Of a DNA stretch of 64,000 nt, positions 52,550 through 62,064 are shown in pieces. The notes beneath the pieces were generated by a model, which worked only from the letters and a program-made list of their open reading frames with translations, searched no databases and was not told the DNA's origin. Made by a program: the position numbers and the translations under genes. This DNA is from Candidatus Cryptobacteroides excrementipullorum (GTDB taxonomy: Bacteria; Bacteroidota; Bacteroidia; Bacteroidales; UBA932), in the NCBI GenBank assembly GCA_017695065.1, contig JADILZ010000028.1, forward strand, positions 1 to 64,000, given 5' to 3'. Each line of letters begins with the position of its first letter. Position 1 is the stretch's first letter.

Positions 52550-54601
52550 CTATGAGCCCTTTACAGGAGGATTGCGTTTCGGATAGACAACCCTCGCATG
52601 GTGTATCTGCTGGATGTAATCCTTCATCACCGACTTGATAGTGTTGAGCTCCCGAAGGGTGATGTCCGCATCCTCGAACTGCCCGGCCTCCATCTTGGAC
52701 CTGACCACCCCTTCCACCAGGGAGGAGATGCTCTTCGGAGTGTAGTCCTTGAGAGTCCTCGATGCCGCCTCCAGAGTGTCGCAGAGCATCAGGATAACCT
52801 GCTCCGGAGTCTTCGGCTTGCTTCCCTTGTAGTAGAAGTCGTCTGCCTTGTCAGGGTCTCCTCCTGCATTGATGTACTTGTTGTAGAAATATGCGGTGCA
52901 AGTGGTACCGTGATGGGTAACTATGAACTGCTTTATCTCGTCAGGTAGGCCGTACTTGTCCGCAAGTGAAAGACCGTCAGGAACATGCTTGATGATTTCC
53001 TTCGCGCTTTCCAGCGGTGTCAGGCCCTGGTGATAGTTGGTTCCCGTAGAATCGTTCTCTATAAAACACTGCGGATTGAGGGTCTTGCCTATGTCATGGT
53101 ACAGGGCTCCGGCCCTCACCAGAGGGACATCTGCCCCTATCGACTTTGCCGCCGCATCAGCCATGTTCATCACCTGGAGACAGTGCTGGAACGTCCCCGG
53201 GGCCTTGTGGGCAAGCTCGAGCAGAGGCTTGCTGTTGGTGTCGCACAGCTCTATGAGACGGGAGCTCGAAACCAGCATGAACATCCTCTCGAACAGATAG
53301 ATAAGAGGATAGCCCGCAACGATGAGGAACGACCCGAGGAACATGAAGAATATCGTCCTGTAGTCATCGAAGCCCTTTATCCCGTCAATCAGCCTGAAAC
53401 CGAGATAGACCACCATGAGGACCAGGAACACGCACAGGGCCGTTACGAACTGCTGCCATCCCTTGTTGAAATATATGAACACGTAGATGGCGACAACCCC
53501 TGCCACGAGGTTCATCAGGAAAAGCTCCAGTCCGTTATGTGAGAATACAAGAAGCGGCAGGAGAGATATGATATATACCGGGAGAACCACCCGTTTCTTG
53601 AAGAAGGCCTGGAGGTAAAGGGCAATCAGCACGAAAGGCGTAAGGTACAGGAAGGCAGGGTCCGCCTTTTCCACGAATATGGCCAGGATGAACGAGATAA
53701 GGAAGATGACAAGCACGTATATGTACTTGTTGAATGAAGCGAATACCCTCCAGTATGTATAGTACAAGGAAAGGAAAAGTATGACCACGAGGGCGAGGGC
53801 TATCAGGGCGTTGCCCATCCACAGGAACACGCGGGGCCCGGTGTAGCCGAAACTCGATTCATACTCAGCCTTGTAGGAGTCAAGGAGCTGCTCGATCTCC
53901 GATGTGATCATCTCACCCTTGGACACTATCAGCTGCCCTGAATTGACCACACCGGATGTGGGCGAGATGAAATTGACCGACTCCTCGTGGACCAGGTCCG
54001 TGGTCTGCCTGTCAAATATGAGGTTGGGGATCAGCAGGTCGTAAATACCGGAATAGAGACAGAGTGAATCCCCGTTGCAGCCGGGCTGCAGCCCGGAAGT
54101 CCCCCTGGCAAGCCTCTCCTTTGCAGAAACCACCGTAAACACTTCAGACGCAGGCACTTGCACAGCCCGTTTCTCGCGCTGGATAAAGATTACGTCATTG
54201 TCTTTCTCGGAAATGTCCGGAAGGTCTCCTGAACCGGTCTCGATAATGCCTTTGGCGTAGATGTCCGATATTATCCTGACTATCCCGGACCTGAGGCTGT
54301 CGTATTTCCCGAGTCCTGCCGCACGCACGGCGGCGAGGGTCTCGTTGACAATGTTGTCGGAATACCTGTAGTACGGGATGACGGCCGAGCTGGCCTGCTC
54401 CTTCTCAGCCTGGAGCTGCTCGCTGGTCTTCAGGACAGGGAAGTCAAACTGGGCGACAAGTGTCTCATACATCCACGGCGCTCCTTTCCTGTAGTCATAG
54501 TTGAACTTCCCGCTTCTTGGCATGAGGAGGACAAGTATGGCGAACAGGACAAGCAAAGGCGCATAGACCTTCCATCCGTGCGGTAAGTTGGCTTTATCCA
54601 T
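52550..54601 (-). CDS. 7TM-HD family (PgpH-like) phosphohydrolase
   Basis: 683 residues in the known order: one N-terminal membrane segment, an extracytoplasmic 7TMR-HDED-type domain (about 40-270), seven membrane segments (about 275-470), and a cytoplasmic HD domain with RAGALYHDIGKTLNPQCF near residue 500 and a later FIVTHHGTTCTAYF. Characterised PgpH proteins hydrolyse cyclic di-AMP to pApA; this is the likely reaction. It is the last gene of the spt-SDR-acyltransferase operon and overlaps the upstream stop by eight bases. The link between c-di-AMP turnover and lipid synthesis is not established. Confidence 0.92.
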   Translation of the reverse strand: MDKANLPHGWKVYAPLLVLFAILVLLMPRSGKFNYDYRKGAPWMYETLVAQFDFPVLKTSEQLQAEKEQASSAVIPYYRYSDNIVNETLAAVRAAGLGKYDSLRSGIVRIISDIYAKGIIETGSGDLPDISEKDNDVIFIQREKRAVQVPASEVFTVVSAKERLARGTSGLQPGCNGDSLCLYSGIYDLLIPNLIFDRQTTDLVHEESVNFISPTSGVVNSGQLIVSKGEMITSEIEQLLDSYKAEYESSFGYTGPRVFLWMGNALIALALVVILFLSLYYTYWRVFASFNKYIYVLVIFLISFILAIFVEKADPAFLYLTPFVLIALYLQAFFKKRVVLPVYIISLLPLLVFSHNGLELFLMNLVAGVVAIYVFIYFNKGWQQFVTALCVFLVLMVVYLGFRLIDGIKGFDDYRTIFFMFLGSFLIVAGYPLIYLFERMFMLVSSSRLIELCDTNSKPLLELAHKAPGTFQHCLQVMNMADAAAKSIGADVPLVRAGALYHDIGKTLNPQCFIENDSTGTNYHQGLTPLESAKEIIKHVPDGLSLADKYGLPDEIKQFIVTHHGTTCTAYFYNKYINAGGDPDKADDFYYKGSKPKTPEQVILMLCDTLEAASRTLKDYTPKSISSLVEGVVRSKMEAGQFEDADITLRELNTIKSVMKDYIQQIHHARVVYPKRNPPVKGS

Positions 54602-55916
54602 TTTCTTCTGCTATTTTAGTAGGTACGTATTCTATCTGCCTGAAACTGAATTCATCAGAGATGAACGCAGGAATATCATGGCTGTTAAGCAGATCCACGA
54701 AACGCTCCACAAGCGGCCTGTCTGAGGCGTATCCGGAAACCGTCACCACAAGCTCCCCCCTGAAGTTCACGACTGAGAGTGAACTTGCATAGCTTCCTCC
54801 AGGCACCACAGGGTAGAACTCCGTGAGATACTGCTGCAATGTCTCCGGCATGGCTATGCTCCCGACATTGCAGATGGAGAATGTGGCTGTCTCCGCCGCG
54901 GCATCAAGGCTCCTGCCGGAGCGTTCCAGCTTCTCTCCGAATGGTATATCCCCGCCGCATGAACGCTCTACGGTCCTCATCATCCTCTTGGCGCTGTACG
55001 CAAGGGCATCGTGCTTGAGCTGGGCATCGAGGAGCTTTTTCTGCGACATAAGTATTGTTCCGAAAGGATACTCGTCCACCTTGCGGTTGTAGGCGAGAGA
55101 CACGGGAGAGAAATACGGCCTGAGCGACGCTGTCGGGAAATGAGGACGCAGATTCTCCTTAATCGTGGACACTATGTATTCGCCGTGCGGGATCTCTCCG
55201 GCATAGCGTTCATACAAGGCATGTGAAAACAGCGGTGACAGGAATGACTCAGGCTGGGAGAGATACTCCCTCACCTGCCCTTTCACCTTGGACAGCGGTA
55301 TCTTCACCTGATGGAAATGGACACTGCCGGAGCACGGGGACGCGGCCGGGACATTGAAAGCCTTGGCATCCATGTACCATACCGGTCTGGAAGCCGGTAT
55401 CTCGTCGAGCTTTTCATAAGGGTCCATCCCGCCGGCAGGGCTCGCAGGTTCTTCGGCCGTCTTGACTGTCCCGTCATTGCGGACAGGGTAGCCACTGAGT
55501 TCTATATATCTGAAAACCACAGCCTTGATAAACTCCATCATACCTTTCCCGTCGCACAGGGATATATGCCAGTCGAAAAACAGGGTCTTGTGTGAGGACG
55601 ACACCCTGAACAGATAGCCTCCGAGAGCATCACTTCCGGCATTCGGCAAGGTCCCCGCGTCAGCGCATGCATTCTCCTCGAATACCTGCACCCCTGATGA
55701 CAGAGGGCAGAAGCGGAGCGACTCCCCTGACTTCACCACACCAACGAACATCTGCGGGAACCTCGGCATGAGATCCCTGAGTGCGGTCTCGAGCACTGGC
55801 CTGCAGATGTGCATGGTCAGTGTCACCACGAAACGGTGCACCGACCCGGACTTGTCACTGTCCTGATAAAGGAAAATCTCTCCGGCTGACCCGGGAGTAA
55901 GATCATTCTGTTTCAT
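54594..55916 (-). CDS. Condensation-domain/alcohol-acetyltransferase-like acyltransferase
   Basis: This 440-residue protein resembles the CoA-dependent acyltransferase (condensation/AATase/PapA5) superfamily in length and layout. The region FDWHISLCDGKGMMEF (114-129) corresponds to the HxxxDG active site, but here four residues separate the His (117) from DG (122-123). A later strand-rich half (LRPYFSPVSLAYNR, FSICNVGSI) fits the second subdomain and its N-x-G/S element. No signal peptide; cytosolic or membrane-associated. It lies between the SDR gene (13-base gap) and the 7TM-HD gene. In this operon an N-acyl transfer to a sphingoid base is a reasonable hypothesis, not shown. Confidence 0.72.
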   Translation of the reverse strand: MKQNDLTPGSAGEIFLYQDSDKSGSVHRFVVTLTMHICRPVLETALRDLMPRFPQMFVGVVKSGESLRFCPLSSGVQVFEENACADAGTLPNAGSDALGGYLFRVSSSHKTLFFDWHISLCDGKGMMEFIKAVVFRYIELSGYPVRNDGTVKTAEEPASPAGGMDPYEKLDEIPASRPVWYMDAKAFNVPAASPCSGSVHFHQVKIPLSKVKGQVREYLSQPESFLSPLFSHALYERYAGEIPHGEYIVSTIKENLRPHFPTASLRPYFSPVSLAYNRKVDEYPFGTILMSQKKLLDAQLKHDALAYSAKRMMRTVERSCGGDIPFGEKLERSGRSLDAAAETATFSICNVGSIAMPETLQQYLTEFYPVVPGGSYASSLSVVNFRGELVVTVSGYASDRPLVERFVDLLNSHDIPAFISDEFSFRQIEYVPTKIAEENG

Positions 55917-55929
55917 GCTAGGACCCCTG

Positions 55930-56760
55930 TCATTTCTTGTGGAACGGACTGTCTGGCTCCTTGGCCATATAGCTGAACTCGAGCCTGTCTGTCAGGCGGG
56001 GAAGGATGTTGTGCAGGAAGACAGTGAGCTTGCCTATCGGGGTGAGCACCATCTCGGACTTGCGTGCGGCAAGGCCCCTGGCCATATACATGGCAACCTT
56101 TTCCGCAGTCATCATCTTACCCTCGTCACGCGGGGTCCTGCCCTGCTGGTGCCCGTCGGCAGTAAGGGCCGCATTCCTCACATTGGAGGCGGTGAAGCCC
56201 GGCGCGAACACCATGACATGCAGTCCGTCATACAGATGCTCTATCCTGAGCGTGTCCAGGAAGCCCCTTATGGCGTACTTCGATGAAGCGTAGCCTGTCC
56301 TTCCCGGAAGGCCGGCATACCCTGCTATGGAAATCACGCCCACCACTGACCCCTTGCTCTGCAGCAGGTAAGGCAGGGCGTATTTGGTACAATAGACCGT
56401 ACCCCAGAAATTCACATCCATCAGTGTCTTTATGACAGAGAGGTCCAGGTCACGGAACATCGCCCTCATGGACAGCCCGGCGTTGTTCACCAGGATGTCT
56501 ATCCTTCCGAACTTCTCCACGGCCTTCTCCACCAGTGTGCGGCAGTCTGCCTCTATGGAGACGTCGGTCCTCACACACAACATGTCATGTTCCGGATCGG
56601 AGGAAATCCGGGCGGCAAGCTCCCGAAGCTTCTGCTCAGACCTCGCCGCCAGCACGAGCTTCGCCCCGAGTGAGGCGAATAATTCAGCAGAAGCCAACCC
56701 GATTCCCGAGCTGGCTCCCGTTATAATCATTACTTTACCCTTAAAGTAATCTCTTTTCAT
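55930..56760 (-). CDS. Short-chain dehydrogenase, probable 3-ketodihydrosphingosine reductase
   Basis: This 276-residue SDR shows TGASSGIG (cofactor loop), NNAG (LVNNAGLS), the catalytic Ser in VGVISIAGYAG and YASSK. Its C-terminal part (KLTVFLHNILPRLTDRLEFS) resembles the KDSR group, which reduces 3-ketodihydrosphingosine to dihydrosphingosine. An Arg after the glycine motif (LVLAARSEQK) suggests NADPH use. It follows the serine palmitoyltransferase gene by two bases, which strongly supports the role. An unrelated ketoreductase role remains possible. Confidence 0.82.
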   Translation of the reverse strand: MKRDYFKGKVMIITGASSGIGLASAELFASLGAKLVLAARSEQKLRELAARISSDPEHDMLCVRTDVSIEADCRTLVEKAVEKFGRIDILVNNAGLSMRAMFRDLDLSVIKTLMDVNFWGTVYCTKYALPYLLQSKGSVVGVISIAGYAGLPGRTGYASSKYAIRGFLDTLRIEHLYDGLHVMVFAPGFTASNVRNAALTADGHQQGRTPRDEGKMMTAEKVAMYMARGLAARKSEMVLTPIGKLTVFLHNILPRLTDRLEFSYMAKEPDSPFHKK

Positions 56761-56762
56761 AC

Positions 56763-58025
56763 TCAGTCTTTGTCTGCCATGTCTATAACGTCATCCCCGT
56801 CATACTCCCCTCTGTTGAGCTTGTCGCGCATCTCGGTGAACGCCTTCAGGGTGTATTCGACATCCTCCATGGAATGGGCCGCCGTGGATATGATACGGAA
56901 AATGACCATACCCTTAGGAATGACAGGATAGACTACGATAGAGCAGAAAATCCCATAGTTCTCACGCAGGTCCACAGCCATGCGGGTAGCCTGTCCGACA
57001 CCGCCCTTGATGGCCACCGGAGTGACACATGCCTGTGCCGGTCCGATGTCGAATCCAAGCCTGCGGAACCCGTCCTGGAGAGTACGGGTGATGGTGAAAA
57101 GCTTCTTGCGGAGCTCGTCTCCCTCGGCACTGCGGATAATCTCGAGCCTCTTCAGGCCGCCTTCCACAAATGCCATAGGGAGTGACTTGGCATAGATCTG
57201 TGAACGGAGGTTGTACCTGAGATAGTCTATGATGACCTTAGGGCCGGCCACGAAGCCGCCGATGCTCGCCATGGACTTGGCATACGCCCCGATATAGAGG
57301 TCCACCTCGTCCATCACGCCGAAATGCTCCGACGTACCCCTTCCGGTAGGGCCCATGTTGCCGAACCCGTGTGCATCGTCTATGAGTATCATGAACTTGT
57401 ATTTCTTCTTGAGGGCCACGATTTCGTCAAGGTTGCCCAATGCGCCTGTCATGCCGTACACGCCTTCTGTGATAAGGAGGATTCCGCCGCCTGTCTCCTC
57501 ACAGAGCTTGGTGGCACGCTTGAGGGTGGCCTCACAGCTCTCTATGTCGTTGTGACGGTAAGTCATACGCTTCCCCATATGGAGGCGTGCCCCGTCTATA
57601 AGGCAGGCATGTGCCTCAGAATCATACACAATCACATCATGCCTGTCCATAAGGGCGTCAATGGTGGAAATAATGCCCTGGTAGCCGAAATTGAACAGGA
57701 AGGCATCCTCTTTCCTCTCGAACTCGGCAAGCTCCTTCTCGAATTTCTCGTGCAGGGAGGTGTGGCCGGTCATCATACGGCTGCCCATAGGATATGCAAG
57801 CCCCCATCTTGCGGCCGCCTCGGCATCCACTTTCCTCACCTCGGGATGGTTGGCAAGGCCGAGATAATTGTTCAGGCTCCAGTTCAAAACCTTCTTTCCC
57901 CTGAACGTCATGTGAGGACCGAGCTCGCCTTCGAGCTTCGGGAACATGTAATATCCGAACGCCTTCTGCCTGTACTGGCCGAGAGGACCACCGGAGTCTC
58001 TTGCTATTCTGTCAAAAATATCCAT
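56763..58025 (-). CDS. spt: Serine palmitoyltransferase (alpha-oxoamine synthase family)
   Basis: This 420-residue PLP enzyme starts sphingolipid synthesis by condensing serine with an acyl-CoA. It carries the stacking His138 in YDSEAHACLIDG, DDAHG at 216-220 and the PLP lysine Lys250 in YIGAYAKSMASIGGF. The AYAKSMASIGGF motif and the long N-terminal region (GQYRQKAFGYYMFPKLEGEL) resemble Bacteroidota Spt rather than KBL or BioF. Soluble, homodimer expected. It is the first gene of the operon; no textbook promoter is visible in the 150 bases upstream. Confidence 0.88.
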   Translation of the reverse strand: MDIFDRIARDSGGPLGQYRQKAFGYYMFPKLEGELGPHMTFRGKKVLNWSLNNYLGLANHPEVRKVDAEAAARWGLAYPMGSRMMTGHTSLHEKFEKELAEFERKEDAFLFNFGYQGIISTIDALMDRHDVIVYDSEAHACLIDGARLHMGKRMTYRHNDIESCEATLKRATKLCEETGGGILLITEGVYGMTGALGNLDEIVALKKKYKFMILIDDAHGFGNMGPTGRGTSEHFGVMDEVDLYIGAYAKSMASIGGFVAGPKVIIDYLRYNLRSQIYAKSLPMAFVEGGLKRLEIIRSAEGDELRKKLFTITRTLQDGFRRLGFDIGPAQACVTPVAIKGGVGQATRMAVDLRENYGIFCSIVVYPVIPKGMVIFRIISTAAHSMEDVEYTLKAFTEMRDKLNRGEYDGDDVIDMADKD

Positions 58026-58116
58026 TGTATATTAAATTTTAGTACAAATTTCAAAACATTCCCAAAATCGGATAAAACGAGGGATTTCAAGGCAGACGAA
58101 GTTCTGAATACCGGAG

Positions 58117-58131
58117 TTACCTTAAAGGTAA
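58117..58131. promoter_or_regulatory. Perfect short palindrome between spt and gyrB
   Basis: TTACCTT-A-AAGGTAA, 7-bp arms with a single central base, lies in the 156-base gap between the spt start and gyrB stop. It could be an operator for spt or chance. A 22-codon plus-strand frame (ATG 58142) starts just after it but runs into gyrB antisense and is not supported. Confidence 0.3.
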
Positions 58132-58181
58132 TGAGGATATGATGAACAAGTCAAACGAAGAAATCACCGTCTTATCTGATT

Positions 58182-60191
<2,010 letters not shown>

Positions 60192-60200
60192 ACATTTTTA

Positions 60201-62006
60201 TCACAAATTCAAGCAGATTCCGGCCGTAAAGTTGATTCCGCTTTCAGCATACATAGGGGTATGCTGGACCGTCATGTTGAGCAGGTTCCCGCCCCTGAGC
60301 CAGAAAGAGAACAGCCGGGCGGCTCTGAACTCCAGGTACAGGCCCAGATCAGCATAGCCGCCTATCCTGCACAGGCTGCTCTCCCTTGCAAGGGAGAAAT
60401 CGCAGTCAGCACCTATATAAATGCGTCTGCGCCAGTTGTACACAGCCCTCACGTCACCGGAGAAAGCGGCCGGGGCGAAAAAGGCCATGGAGGAGTTGGC
60501 GGAAATGGAAGAGACAGACTGTATCACGCCTATGTCCGGTATGTCAGTCGAGCGGTAAGTGAAATTCCCGTCTATAGAGAAATCGGCGGAATCCCATCCG
60601 TAGTCAAGCGACGCGTAGAACATCTGGTATCCGGCATAGCCGAGTGCGGTGAAGAATCCTCCGGCGAGTCCTGAAGGGGAAGAGACGACCGAGAAAAGCG
60701 GGGCATTGGCGAAGTTGCGGTATCCGGCCTTCAGGTCATAGCTGAATCTCGAGGAGATGTTGCCACGGAAGCCGACAGCGCCGGAAACCCTCTCCACAGT
60801 GTTGTCCAGAAGCGGAGTCCCCGAGCCCAGGGTATACAGAGGATGCACGAAATGGCTCCTGCCTATAAGGTCCGAATACATCCCTGTCCTGTCCCCGCCG
60901 CCGATGTCGGCATATACCTCAAGGTAGCTGCGTATGATCTCGTAACCTATCGAGATGTCAGGATATACATACTGTCCCTTGCGGGTGTCCTGCGCGACCG
61001 GAAGAAGGCCGTTCTCCCCTCCGCCATACAACACCGAAAGCATCACTCCGAGATCCACGTTCCACCTGCCCTTGTCGATGACATACCTCGGCGTGAGAGC
61101 CAGACGCCCGGCATACGTGCCGAATGCGGAACTGTATGATGCGAAATCCGCGTCAACATCCACCACGAAGCGATGAGCACTGGAAAACGCCTGTCCCACA
61201 GACGCCCCTAACACGAGCTCGTGGCCGTCAAGGCTCCTGCTTCCGGAAAGGAGACCGCCATAGTCGAGATTGTCCGCCCCGTATCTGTATGAAAGGGACA
61301 CGTCATACAGGAAATGACGGTCGGAAGCATCTTTGGAACTGACCCGGAGCGATGCCTCGAGAGCGTTGTAGCCCCTTGTCGTGAGCGTATCCTTCGTAGC
61401 CAGCCCGCGGTATCCGACATCGAAAGAGAAAACACCCTTGTCCCAGTTCACAGCCCCTTCGACACCGGCCCTGGTAAGCATGTCGTACCCGCTCCATGAA
61501 GATGCCGGCGCACCGGAAGAAGGGGAATCAAGCACCATGCTTCCAGAGGCGTCGTCAAGCACAGGGACTATACCCCTGTAACGTCCCACATACGACCTGT
61601 GCGTGGCATAGACGCTCATGCGGAACTTCCCTTTCAGGTCCGGGGACCACACAAGGTCGAACACCGGATGCAGCGGATATCCGGCTCCTGCCCTGAGGAA
61701 GAACCGTCTTCCGGACCATGCGTCCGGCTGCGGCTTCATGTTCTGGAGATATGGTATGAATTCATACGAGCCCTTGTACGGGCTTTCGAACACTGAGTAA
61801 TCGAAATCGAGGTCAAACTGCGACACGCTGTCCGGCACCTGCATCTCGAACATAGGCTTGTGCACTTCTATCATCTTCCCCCTGTATGTCCTGGAGACCT
61901 CTACTGTAGGGTCGATGCTCTGCGCCCCTGACGGAAGGGCGACGGAGGACAGGATAATGAACGGCAATATGTATTTTCTGTACATGGCAATGTATTTCAT
62001 AAACAT
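60201..62006 (-). CDS. Outer-membrane beta-barrel protein
   Basis: 601 residues with a signal peptide (IAMYRKYILPFIILSSVALP, SGAQS). After a short conserved stretch (MFEMQVPDSVSQFDLDFDYS), the protein is a series of alternating strands ending in the barrel-type C-terminus FTAGICLNL. It resembles the barrel of TonB receptors but lacks a clear plug domain. The start is ambiguous between ATGs at 62006, 62000 and 61985. It lies 58 bases after the TPR gene and may be co-transcribed with it. The substrate is unknown. Confidence 0.78.
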   Translation of the reverse strand: MFMKYIAMYRKYILPFIILSSVALPSGAQSIDPTVEVSRTYRGKMIEVHKPMFEMQVPDSVSQFDLDFDYSVFESPYKGSYEFIPYLQNMKPQPDAWSGRRFFLRAGAGYPLHPVFDLVWSPDLKGKFRMSVYATHRSYVGRYRGIVPVLDDASGSMVLDSPSSGAPASSWSGYDMLTRAGVEGAVNWDKGVFSFDVGYRGLATKDTLTTRGYNALEASLRVSSKDASDRHFLYDVSLSYRYGADNLDYGGLLSGSRSLDGHELVLGASVGQAFSSAHRFVVDVDADFASYSSAFGTYAGRLALTPRYVIDKGRWNVDLGVMLSVLYGGGENGLLPVAQDTRKGQYVYPDISIGYEIIRSYLEVYADIGGGDRTGMYSDLIGRSHFVHPLYTLGSGTPLLDNTVERVSGAVGFRGNISSRFSYDLKAGYRNFANAPLFSVVSSPSGLAGGFFTALGYAGYQMFYASLDYGWDSADFSIDGNFTYRSTDIPDIGVIQSVSSISANSSMAFFAPAAFSGDVRAVYNWRRRIYIGADCDFSLARESSLCRIGGYADLGLYLEFRAARLFSFWLRGGNLLNMTVQHTPMYAESGINFTAGICLNL

Positions 62007-62064
62007 CTGTTCGACGGATTTATCTTAATGGTATCCAACTTTCTGTATTGTATTCCCCTTCCTG

